Source: an uncultured Eubacteriales bacterium (GTDB lineage: Bacteria > Bacillota > Clostridia > Oscillospirales > Acutalibacteraceae). From it: a DNA stretch of 6,269 nt. The position numbers and the translations under genes are program-made. Positions 1 to 6,247 of the stretch are shown one piece after another. The notes under the pieces are model-generated. The model was not told where the DNA came from and searched no databases. It worked only from the letters and a program-made list of their open reading frames with translations. Every line of letters begins with the position of its first letter. Position 1 is the first letter of the stretch. The stretch spans positions 1 through 6,269 of the forward strand of contig CAKTTT010000141.1 in NCBI GenBank assembly GCA_934615635.1. Reading direction: 5' to 3'.

Positions 1-2082
1 GGGATGGGCGAACCGCCCGGCCAGCTCCCGCAGCTCCTCATCCGCTCCGTCCGGTATGACGATGCGCAGGCTGTCCAAATACACATCCAGCAGCCCCGTC
101 CCCTTGCGGAGATCCGCCGCCGTCGGAGCGTCGGCCCTTTTCCAGCCCCCGTTCCGGACAAAAACAAGCGGCCCGCCCGTATAGCCGCTGAAGGAGAATC
201 GCTGCCGGTTGAGGAAGACGGCGAAGTTCTCCCGGTCGATCTGCGGCGGGAGGGTGACGGTTATCCCGGTGGCGCCGTACACGGTCAGGCGGATGCTCTC
301 CGCATCCGGGATTTCCGCCCGCAGACGGGCGCACCGCCTGCCTTTTTCGATGCCGTGCAGCCTGATCCAGTAGCTCTCGCAATGACGGTTGCGGAAGGTT
401 TTGAAGCGCAGCCGCTCCGGATACCGGTTTCGCCTGTGCCGGAGAAGGGCGCGCAGGATCTCCTGGTGATACAAATAGGGATACAGATGATGGTGGGCCA
501 TCTGCCGCATATCGTACTGATGATAGTTGCCGTAGGGGCGCAGCCTGTCCCTGACGGCGTTCTCCCTCCCCGCGAAAACATAATCCTCCGGCGAAACGAT
601 TTGATAGGTGGGGATGTTGGAGAGATTCTCCAGGGTTTCCATTTGCGGGTAACCGATAAAGGGATAGAGCGCCGCGGGAAGGGAGGGATGGTTCTGGGCC
701 AGCGCGTAGGAGGCGAACCCACCGTTGGAGCCGCCCAGGACGTATAGCCGGTCCTCATCCACCCGGAAATTGGTCAGAATCCAGCGCAGGATTTCCAGCG
801 TGCTGGCCTCTCCCACATAGCTTCCTCCGGTGACCCCGCGTCCGGTCACGTCGAAACAGAAGCAGGGCTCCCCCAGGTCGAGTTGCTGAAGCTCCCAGCC
901 GACATACCCCTCGTTGCCCGTGGACAAGGCGATGACGGCGGGGTAAGCCTTGTGTTCGTCGTACCCCGGGGGAATCAGAATCCCCAGCCGGACGATGCTG
1001 TCGTCCAGCTCCGAATGGATAAACCATTCCCAGACACCGGGAGTCCGGTAGTAGCCGTAGGGGAAAATGCCCTTTTCCAGCCAGGCGGCAGCCTCCAGGC
1101 TGCGGTGGGTATACCAGTATCTCATCGTATCCGCGTCGCCGGCCCCTTTCTGCCGCTCGATCTCCGCCCTGCAATACGCGTATGCCTCCGGCGGCAGATA
1201 AGGCAGCCTCTCCTCCACCCGGCGGCGGATCTCCTCCGACCGGGTGGAAAACTCCCCGATGAGGATACAGGGTCCCAGCTCCAACCTTTCCCCCTTTTTG
1301 TTCTGGAATACGCAGCGCAGCCACTCATGGCGCAGCGGATCCTCATGCAGGCGGCGAAGCTCCCGGAGGTCGACGGCCACCATTTCCCCCAGCCTGGCCG
1401 GCAGGGTTTTCACCAGCCCCCGGATGCTGTCTACAATTTCCACCTGATAATCCCGCAGCAGCTCGCCGTCGTTCTTGATGTACATGAACCGGAAGGTTTC
1501 CTCCTTGGGAAGGACGAAGGGATCGTGAACCAATATCAAAGGATCGAAGGTGCTGTGCAGGGTGCGCGACAGGGTCAGAAAGCCGCCGGACATCTCGCTG
1601 CGCCGGTTCATGATCTGGACGGAAAAGCGGTTGCTTCCCCGCAGCGGCAGCAGCTCCAGCAGCAAATGGTTGACGCCCCGGTTAAGCGCAGCGGTGAGCA
1701 TATATTCCGAAGGGGAGCGGTCCCAATGAACGGACAGACAGCGGCCGTTCAGCCACAGCTTGCCCCGGCAGCAGGAAACCGAAAGCAGAATTTGAGTGCG
1801 GGTTTTGCTGTAAATGCGGGTATATAGAGTAACGGCCTTACCCCAGCAGTCCTCCCGGTAGCGGAAGGAATTGAATCGCTCCCTGTCCAAATCGTCGAAC
1901 AGAGGATACGCGCCGGGGTCGATTTCCTCTAAATTCAAAGCGTCCGCCCCGTAGCCCGGCTGCAGACGGAAGGGATCATACCCTTCCTCCCCGCAGGGAT
2001 GCCGCCCCAAAAGAAGATACCGCTCGATCAGCATGGTTTTCCCCCGATAGGTATACGGCGCGTAGCTATCCGTTCCTTCCAT
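1..2082 (-). CDS. Prolyl-oligopeptidase-type serine alpha/beta-hydrolase, multidomain, 3' end outside window
   Basis: An uninterrupted frame of 694 codons runs from the ATG at 2082-2080 to the window edge with no stop, so the C-terminus is missing. Residues 75-160 look like a galactose-binding-like beta-sandwich (LWLNG at 109-113, LNRGVN at 133-138). A second beta-rich segment covers about 180-275. The alpha/beta-hydrolase domain spans about 355-560, with the nucleophile elbow GGSNGG and Ser452 as likely nucleophile. D500 in SPEDYVF is the likely acid, and a histidine in MAHHHLYP (H530-H532) the likely base. Residues 565-694 form a further, probably beta-rich, C-terminal region. No signal peptide is seen, so it should act in the cytoplasm. 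It overlaps the upstream carrier-protein gene by 17 bp. Esterase, peptidase, thioesterase or acyl-releasing activity are all possible; the substrate is unknown. M17 (2034-2032) is a less likely alternative start. Confidence 0.85.
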   Translation of the reverse strand, partial: MEGTDSYAPYTYRGKTMLIERYLLLGRHPCGEEGYDPFRLQPGYGADALNLEEIDPGAYPLFDDLDRERFNSFRYREDCWGKAVTLYTRIYSKTRTQILLSVSCCRGKLWLNGRCLSVHWDRSPSEYMLTAALNRGVNHLLLELLPLRGSNRFSVQIMNRRSEMSGGFLTLSRTLHSTFDPLILVHDPFVLPKEETFRFMYIKNDGELLRDYQVEIVDSIRGLVKTLPARLGEMVAVDLRELRRLHEDPLRHEWLRCVFQNKKGERLELGPCILIGEFSTRSEEIRRRVEERLPYLPPEAYAYCRAEIERQKGAGDADTMRYWYTHRSLEAAAWLEKGIFPYGYYRTPGVWEWFIHSELDDSIVRLGILIPPGYDEHKAYPAVIALSTGNEGYVGWELQQLDLGEPCFCFDVTGRGVTGGSYVGEASTLEILRWILTNFRVDEDRLYVLGGSNGGFASYALAQNHPSLPAALYPFIGYPQMETLENLSNIPTYQIVSPEDYVFAGRENAVRDRLRPYGNYHQYDMRQMAHHHLYPYLYHQEILRALLRHRRNRYPERLRFKTFRNRHCESYWIRLHGIEKGRRCARLRAEIPDAESIRLTVYGATGITVTLPPQIDRENFAVFLNRQRFSFSGYTGGPLVFVRNGGWKRADAPTAADLRKGTGLLDVYLDSLRIVIPDGADEELRELAGRFAHP

Positions 2083-2425
2083 TCTCCTCCCCCTTTTCCA
2101 AGGTCTCCTCCACCAGCCTGCAGATATCGGCGATATTGCGGACGGACTGGATCCCCAGCTTCTCCTCCGGTATTTCGATGTGAAACCAATCCTCCAATTC
2201 GATGAGCAGCGCGATACAGTTCAGGCTGTCCAGCCCCGCGCCCTGCAAATCCTCCCGGAAGCCGGGTTCCTCTCCCGCTCCTATTTCCGCTTCCCCCTCC
2301 GGTTGTTCCTCTGTTTCCTTCTCCCGCCCTTCCTCCTGCCCCAAAACCCGGCGCAGCAGGGCGCGGATCTGCGGCTCGCAGGCGGGCCGGCCCTTTTTGG
2401 CCTCGTCAGGTGTTTCCATGCCCAT
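2066..2425 (-). CDS. Acyl/peptidyl carrier protein with acidic insert (second ACP)
   Basis: A 119-residue carrier protein. The phosphopantetheine attachment motif is GLDSLNCIALLIELED, with Ser67 as the modified serine, followed by the usual acidic helix II and a helix III/IV region (SVRNIADICRLVEETL, 94-109). Typical carrier proteins are about 80 residues. The extra length is a low-complexity, Glu-rich stretch at about 31-58 between helix I (QIRALLRRVLG) and the Ser motif. It should carry an acyl or aminoacyl thioester in the cytoplasm, most simply loaded by the AMP-ligase whose gene it overlaps by 20 bp. The start is ambiguous between ATG at 2425 and ATG at 2419, two codons apart. The 3' end overlaps the hydrolase gene by 17 bp. 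The family call is secure; the cargo is unknown. Confidence 0.9.
   Translation of the reverse strand: MGMETPDEAKKGRPACEPQIRALLRRVLGQEEGREKETEEQPEGEAEIGAGEEPGFREDLQGAGLDSLNCIALLIELEDWFHIEIPEEKLGIQSVRNIADICRLVEETLEKGEENGRNG
2086..2095 (-). promoter_or_regulatory. Ribosome binding site of the hydrolase gene
   Basis: A purine run AAGGGGGAGG lies immediately upstream of the ATG at 2082, inside the 3' end of the second carrier-protein gene. The GGAGG core is only 3 nt from the ATG, while the AAGGGGG part is about 6 nt away. This supports the ATG at 2082 and translational coupling to the carrier protein. Confidence 0.5.
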
Positions 2426-3746
2426 CCCTTCCTTTCCGCAGAATTTTCCCGGAAGCGTTTTTCGGGATCTCCTTCACCACTTCGATCACGTCCGGGAGCT
2501 GGAAGCCGGGCAGACGCGCCTGGCAGACGCGGTACACCTCCGCCCTCGTCAGGTCGGTCGCCACCTGCAAGTGGATCCGCTGGCCCACCCGCTCGTCCCG
2601 CACGCCGAAGGCCAGCGCCTCGGCGATCCCCCGCTCTCCCCGCAGGGCGTTTTCGATCTCCTGGGGGTAGATGTTCATCCCCGAGCGGATAATCATATTG
2701 TCCCGGCGACCCCGGATATACAGCCGCCCGGCGCCGTCCCTTTCCGCCATATCGCCGGTGTGCAGCCAGCCGCCCTCCAGCGCCCTGTCCGTCGCCTCCG
2801 GCCGATTGTAATAGCCCTTCATGATGCTGGGACCCGCGAGCTGCAGCTCTCCGTCGACGATCCGCGCCCGCAGGGAATCCAGCGGCCTCCCCACCGACAG
2901 AGGCGCATCGTCAAACTGCTCCGGCGGCAGCCAGGCGGCCCGCGGGCTGGCTTCCGTCAGTCCGTATACATGATAGATCAGCGTTTGCGGGAAGGCCCCC
3001 CTCATCTCCTCCGCCACCGTCCGGGTCATGCACTCACCACTGACCGCCATCACCCGCAAAGGTGCCTTCCCGCTGCGGCGGATCAGCCCGGACAGATGAT
3101 AGAACAAGGTGGGCGTGCCGCCCAGAACCGTGATTCCCCCCCGGCTGATCAGGCGGGACAGCCGCGCCGGATTGAACCCCGCTTCGGTGAAGGTGATCTT
3201 CACCCCCCGAAGCAGAGAAAACAGGAATTCCCCCGTCAGCACCGCGCAATGGTACAGCGGCCGAGCGATCAGGATGTGATCCGTGTCCTCCAGCCGGAAA
3301 TAGGCTTCGATATCCCGAAGATTGGCCAGCAGGTTTTCCTGCGTGATCATGGCGCCTTTGGGATCCCCCGTCGTGCCGGAGGTGGACATAATCAGGGCGA
3401 CGCCGGTCAGATCCTCCGGCTCCGGCCCCACAGGCGCCGCTTCCTCCACCCCCTTGTCCGTCAGCAGATGGGATAGCCTCATGCCGGCGATGATCTTCCG
3501 GGTATGGCTGTCGCCGTACCGGTAGGACAGCGGCACCGCTGTTTTCCCGGCGAAAAAGCAGGCCAGCAGCGCCCGGGCCGTATCCAGCTCGCTGCGGCAG
3601 AGGATCCCGTATTTCGCCCGGTCCAGGCCGCGTCCCATCCTTTCGGCCTCCTCCAGCAGCTCCCGATAGGTCATGACCCGGCGCTCATCCCCGATGGTCT
3701 GAGCGGGATGGGCCAGCATGCGCTCCTTGATATGGTCATACAGCAT
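2406..3746 (-). CDS. AMP-forming acid:carrier-protein/CoA ligase (ANL superfamily adenylation enzyme)
   Basis: A 446-residue stand-alone adenylate-forming enzyme with the core motifs in order: A3 STSGTTGDPKG (121-131), A5 YGLTEAS (261-267), A7 HTGD (329-332), A8 GRRDNMIIRSGMNIYP (346-361), and A10 PKNASGKILRK (428-438) with the catalytic Lys at 434. It activates a carboxylate with ATP and passes it to a thiol. Carrier-protein genes on both sides suggest phosphopantetheine on an ACP as acceptor rather than free CoA (inference). In the A4 region the sequence is PLYHCAV (163-169), like acyl and aryl ligases. The Asp that amino-acid-activating NRPS domains use to hold the alpha-amino group is not seen, so the substrate is more likely a fatty, aryl or other carboxylic acid. 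The protein is somewhat shorter than the usual 500 or more residues, but no core motif is missing. The gene overlaps the first carrier gene by 11 bp and the second by 20 bp. Confidence 0.93.
   Translation of the reverse strand: MLYDHIKERMLAHPAQTIGDERRVMTYRELLEEAERMGRGLDRAKYGILCRSELDTARALLACFFAGKTAVPLSYRYGDSHTRKIIAGMRLSHLLTDKGVEEAAPVGPEPEDLTGVALIMSTSGTTGDPKGAMITQENLLANLRDIEAYFRLEDTDHILIARPLYHCAVLTGEFLFSLLRGVKITFTEAGFNPARLSRLISRGGITVLGGTPTLFYHLSGLIRRSGKAPLRVMAVSGECMTRTVAEEMRGAFPQTLIYHVYGLTEASPRAAWLPPEQFDDAPLSVGRPLDSLRARIVDGELQLAGPSIMKGYYNRPEATDRALEGGWLHTGDMAERDGAGRLYIRGRRDNMIIRSGMNIYPQEIENALRGERGIAEALAFGVRDERVGQRIHLQVATDLTRAEVYRVCQARLPGFQLPDVIEVVKEIPKNASGKILRKGRDGHGNT
2427..2435 (-). promoter_or_regulatory. 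Ribosome binding site of the second carrier-protein gene
   Basis: AAAGGAAGG lies just ahead of two closely spaced in-frame ATGs. AAAGG is 5 nt from the ATG at 2425 and AAGG is 7 nt from the ATG at 2419, so the site does not settle which of the two is used. It sits inside the end of the ligase gene. Confidence 0.5.
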
Positions 3747-3984
3747 CCGGGGCCACCTCGCCGTATCGGGACATCAGCCGGTACAGATCCTCCACCCTTT
3801 CCAGCCCGGCGGGATCCAGATCGCTTTCCTCCAGCTCCACGCCGAAGGCATCTTCCAGCGCGATCATCAGCTCCACCATTTTCAGGCTGTCCACCCCCAG
3901 ATCGCCCGCCAGCGCGCTGTCCCGCTCCGGCTCCCTCTCCAGGAAGCAGAGCTCCATCAAAATTTCGCTGATTTTGTCCTTCAT
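3736..3984 (-). CDS. Acyl/peptidyl carrier protein (first ACP)
   Basis: An 82-residue free-standing carrier protein of standard size. The attachment motif is GDLGVDSLKMVELMIALED, with Ser33 as the expected 4'-phosphopantetheine site. Helix II and the downstream ESDLDPAGLERVEDLYRLM segment match the family. The ATG at 3984 overlaps the stop of the BtrH-like gene as ATGA (4 bp) and has GAGG 8 nt upstream. The open frame continues far upstream without a stop, but that part is a shadow of the preceding gene. The 3' end overlaps the ligase gene by 11 bp. The tight pairing suggests this ACP is a direct partner of the ligase and of the BtrH-like protein. Whether it holds the same cargo as the second ACP cannot be told from sequence. 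Confidence 0.92.
   Translation of the reverse strand: MKDKISEILMELCFLEREPERDSALAGDLGVDSLKMVELMIALEDAFGVELEESDLDPAGLERVEDLYRLMSRYGEVAPDAV
3756..3759 (-). promoter_or_regulatory. Ribosome binding site of the ligase gene
   Basis: GAGG sits 9 nt upstream of the ATG at 3746, within the end of the first carrier-protein gene. It supports this start and coupled translation of carrier protein and ligase. Confidence 0.5.
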
Positions 3985-4835
3985 GCCGTCCACCTCTTCA
4001 GTTTTTCGTTCAGTTCCCCCATCAGCGCCGCATCCAGATCCTCCAAGGCGCGGAGCAGCTCCGCCGTATGCCGGTCGGGCCCTCCCCGCAGATGGGCGTA
4101 CCCCGCCCTGGCATAGAGCCGATCGATCTCGGGCAGCGCCCGGCCGATGAAATCCGTATCCACGTATTGTCCATAATAAGCCCGCATCCGGCGGCGCAGC
4201 AGCCCGTACACCCCCAGCAGATCCACCAACCGACCGGACGCGTTCTCCTGCCGGGCGGCCTCCTCCCGGTCCAGCGTCCCCGCTTTCTCCCCTTCGGGGC
4301 GGAACAGCCGCCTCTCCCAAAGACAATCCTTCATCTGCGCATCCAGCCCCCGATACAGGGTCAGCAGGAGAATTTCGTCGGCATAGGCCGCTGAGAAGGC
4401 GGCTTTCTCCAGCCGCAGCGTCTTTTCCGGAATATCGTTGTATAAAAGGAGAGCGTTGTCCCGCATCTCCACCCGGACATAGTGATCCTCCCGGAGACCC
4501 CGCGCCCGGAGGACGGAGGTGGTAAAGGAGGGCAGCACCCTGGCCAGTATCCACTGCTTCTCCCGGCGGTGGCGTAGCCCCTCCCACAGCCGCTCCCGAT
4601 CCGCCATCCGGATCAGACGGACATGGAGCACGCCCAGCTCCGTCAGTTCGTCCTGTATCCGGGGCACCTCGTAAAAACGGTAGGGCTTCCCCCCCTCCCG
4701 CATGAAGAAGCCGACCAGCTTTTCCAGGGGCACGGCCGCGTTGTGATACAGCGGGCGGATGTCGTTCCCCTCCTCCCTGAGCAGGGCGAGGAGCTGATTT
4801 TCCACGCAGGACAGGCCGTATACCTCCTCAAACAA
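3981..4835 (-). CDS. BtrH-like / C39-like cysteine hydrolase-fold protein, candidate ACP-dependent acyltransferase
   Basis: A 284-residue soluble protein with no membrane segment or signal peptide. I read it as the butirosin-BtrH N-terminal/C39-like papain fold from its layout. An N-terminal GLSCVENQLLALL places Cys10 at the start of a helix. It is followed by a GND..PLYHNAAVP stretch. A core DHYVRVE (His118) then leads into LLLYNDIPEKTLRLEKAAF (N133/D134), giving a plausible Cys-His-Asp triad. The C-terminal half (about 150-280) is helical and charged and matches nothing I know. BtrH moves an acyl group from a carrier protein to an aminoglycoside amine, and the carrier-protein gene overlaps this stop by 4 bp, so acyl transfer is the favoured guess. 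Thioester hydrolysis is the alternative. The TTG start at 4835-4833 is chosen because it has a strong ribosome site, leaves only an 8-bp overlap with the kinase gene, and begins right before the conserved Cys segment. Upstream in-frame starts such as 5033 read through the kinase gene. Confidence 0.7.
   Translation of the reverse strand: MFEEVYGLSCVENQLLALLREEGNDIRPLYHNAAVPLEKLVGFFMREGGKPYRFYEVPRIQDELTELGVLHVRLIRMADRERLWEGLRHRREKQWILARVLPSFTTSVLRARGLREDHYVRVEMRDNALLLYNDIPEKTLRLEKAAFSAAYADEILLLTLYRGLDAQMKDCLWERRLFRPEGEKAGTLDREEAARQENASGRLVDLLGVYGLLRRRMRAYYGQYVDTDFIGRALPEIDRLYARAGYAHLRGGPDRHTAELLRALEDLDAALMGELNEKLKRWTA
3993..3997 (-). promoter_or_regulatory. Ribosome binding site of the first carrier-protein gene
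   Basis: AGAGG lies 8 nt upstream of the ATG at 3984. It decides this start over the in-frame codons further upstream, which would run antisense-free but out of frame through the BtrH-like gene. Confidence 0.55.
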
Positions 4836-5460
4836 GCCCGTCCACCTCCCTCCTGATCCGTGCGGCGCACGCCTCCTCCGGCTGAAGGGTGGACAGCATG
4901 ATGCCATGGCCCTCCTCCGCGGCCAGCGCCCGGTATTCCTCCCGCAGCCGATGCTGCAGAGCCAGATCGATGTACCGGTCCCTCTCCGCCGCACGGGCAC
5001 GTACCCGCCGCACGGCGATATCCACCTCCACATCCAGGAAAAAGGCGAGATCCGGCCGGGGAATCTCGGCGGCGATCTCGTAGATCCAGCGGTCCCGCCG
5101 GTATCCCCTTGCCCGCAGGTTCGCCAGGCAGGAATAAAAATACCGGTCGCTGATGACCGTGTACCCCTCCTCCAGCTTTGGCAGGATCACCCGGTTGGAA
5201 TGCTGCACCCGGTCGGCGGCGCACAGCAGCGACAGCGCCCGGTAATCGTAGGGCGCGTGATCCGGGGTATCCATATAGCCTCGGAAAATCGTCGTATTGC
5301 GCACGAAATCCGTGGGCTGCCTCGTCAAAAAAACGGGAACGCCCCTGCCCTCCAGATAGGCCGCCAGGCGGGCGATCTGCGTGGTTTTTCCGCAGCCGTC
5401 CAATCCGCAGAAGGTGATCAGTCGGCCCTTACAGCCCTTCTCCGCCAGCTTCAACCACAT
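4828..5460 (-). CDS. Thymidylate-kinase-family P-loop kinase
   Basis: A 210-residue protein of normal dTMP-kinase length. The Walker A is GLDGCGKTT (19-27) after strand LITFC. TRQP (46-49) stands where dTMP kinases have TREP. The AADRVQH helix (81-87), ISDRYFYSCLA with the DRY motif (105-107), DLAFFLDV (137-144) and a lid-like RAAERDRYID (156-165) follow in family order. The family moves the ATP gamma-phosphate to dTMP. The location inside a carrier-protein operon and the altered motifs (TRQP, DRYID instead of DRxE) suggest a paralogue acting on a pathway nucleotide or another small molecule rather than the housekeeping tmk; that is inference. AAAGGAG 7 nt upstream fixes the ATG at 5460, which overlaps the upstream nucleotidyltransferase gene by 32 bp. 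The 3' end overlaps the next gene by 8 bp. Confidence 0.88.
   Translation of the reverse strand: MWLKLAEKGCKGRLITFCGLDGCGKTTQIARLAAYLEGRGVPVFLTRQPTDFVRNTTIFRGYMDTPDHAPYDYRALSLLCAADRVQHSNRVILPKLEEGYTVISDRYFYSCLANLRARGYRRDRWIYEIAAEIPRPDLAFFLDVEVDIAVRRVRARAAERDRYIDLALQHRLREEYRALAAEEGHGIMLSTLQPEEACAARIRREVDGLV
4845..4854 (-). promoter_or_regulatory. Ribosome binding site selecting the TTG start of the BtrH-like gene
   Basis: AGGAGGGAGG lies within the last codons of the kinase gene. Its GAGG end is 9 nt from the TTG at 4835. No ATG or GTG fits nearby in this frame, so the site is the main support for a TTG start. Confidence 0.6.
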
Positions 5461-6247
5461 ATATACGCTCCTTTCTGTCCGCGCAAAAGATCCAGTCGAT
5501 CAAGTCCATATCGTAGCCGTACTGCCTGCGGCTCTGCGGGTCCAATATCCGGCGCATAAAGGTTTCATCCGCCGGACTGACCGTATCGATAAGCCTGTCC
5601 AGGATGCCGCTGCGGATGGAAAAAAGCGTTCTGGTGTGCCGGAGCGCATAGGCGCATTCTTTTTGCAGCCCATAGGCCTCCGCCCGTCTGCCCAGTTCCC
5701 CGGCCAGCTCCTCGTCCAGGAACAGCTCCGTCAGCAGATAGAGGTCGGCGTATTTGTATAGGGACTGATCCCTGCCCATCTCCACCCATGCCATCACCGT
5801 GGCCTCCTTGTACAGATGCGCGCAGAGATGCAGGATAAAATCCGGGAGAGACAGGGTGTATAAGCCGCAGCCCGGCATTGTCTCCCGGCGGCTCAACATC
5901 TCCCCCACCGCATCGCCTCCCCCCGCCTGATAATCCAGGGAGAAGTTCAGGTCAAGCTCCAGATATTCCATTCCCGGCAGCCCCATCCGCCGTACGAAGG
6001 GCACCGTTTCCCCGCGGTTCATCCGGGAGGATAGGATCTCCGCCCGGGCCGCCGGAACAAAGACGCCGCCGCGGACATAGCCGCGGGTGAAGCCCGCCCT
6101 TTTGAGCCGCTGGGCGGCGGGAGTGATATCCCCGGGACGCAGCAGGAGGTCGATATCGTTGGAGGTCCTCACCCCCTTGGGATATAGCCGCGCCAAAAGC
6201 GATCCTTTCAGCAGAGCGTAAGGAAAATCAGCGTCTCCCAGCAGCCC
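5429..6247 (-). CDS. Nucleotidyltransferase-family protein, N-terminus broken or unresolved
   Basis: The frame reads LLKGSLLARLYPKGVRTSND then IDLLL, the hallmark of the uncharacterised nucleotidyltransferase family (NTP_transf_5-like): a G-S pair, a short helix, then a D-I-D metal-binding pair. The rest is a helical C-terminal part with DFILHLCAHLYKEA and a long region ending EAGGEGL. Such proteins would transfer a nucleotide to a small molecule or protein, but few members have known substrates. The 5' end is odd. The only common start codon after the upstream TAA is TTG at 6196-6194, which would cut off the G-S motif encoded at about 6202-6200 and 6205-6203. The homologous-looking frame continues up to a TAA at 6250-6248, leaving only CTG codons as possible starts. 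Family members normally have a further N-terminal helical region. The gene is therefore either disrupted, started at CTG, or affected by a sequence error. It overlaps the kinase gene by 32 bp. Confidence 0.75.
   Translation of the reverse strand, partial: GLLGDADFPYALLKGSLLARLYPKGVRTSNDIDLLLRPGDITPAAQRLKRAGFTRGYVRGGVFVPAARAEILSSRMNRGETVPFVRRMGLPGMEYLELDLNFSLDYQAGGGDAVGEMLSRRETMPGCGLYTLSLPDFILHLCAHLYKEATVMAWVEMGRDQSLYKYADLYLLTELFLDEELAGELGRRAEAYGLQKECAYALRHTRTLFSIRSGILDRLIDTVSPADETFMRRILDPQSRRQYGYDMDLIDWIFCADRKERIYVVEAGGEGL
5468..5474 (-). promoter_or_regulatory. Ribosome binding site of the kinase gene
   Basis: AAAGGAG is 7 nt upstream of the ATG at 5460, inside the coding region of the nucleotidyltransferase gene. 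It is one of the best-spaced sites in the window and fixes the kinase start. Confidence 0.65.

Noticed and set aside
755..1324. Minus-strand open frames within the hydrolase region (also 285-758, 38-382, 1122-1346)
   Set aside because: They are in other frames than the 694-codon hydrolase frame, which I checked codon by codon over most of its length and found free of frameshifts.
883..1827. A 314-codon open frame on the plus strand
   Set aside because: It is antisense to the continuous hydrolase frame and has a low-complexity translation with no recognisable motif.
2202..3476. A 424-codon open frame on the plus strand
   Set aside because: It lies antisense to the ligase and second carrier protein, which carry clear family motifs. 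The translation is Pro/Arg/Gln-rich without any domain, as expected of a shadow in GC-rich DNA.
3736..4587. Long fusion-like frame (283 codons) ending in the first carrier protein
   Set aside because: Only the last 82 residues look like protein. The upstream part is a shadow of the BtrH-like gene, and the ATG at 3984 has its own ribosome site.
3981..5033. Longer version of the BtrH-like protein starting at 5033
   Set aside because: The added N-terminus is the shifted frame of the kinase gene, is Arg/Gly-rich, and has no family-like sequence. The TTG at 4835 with a strong ribosome site fits better.
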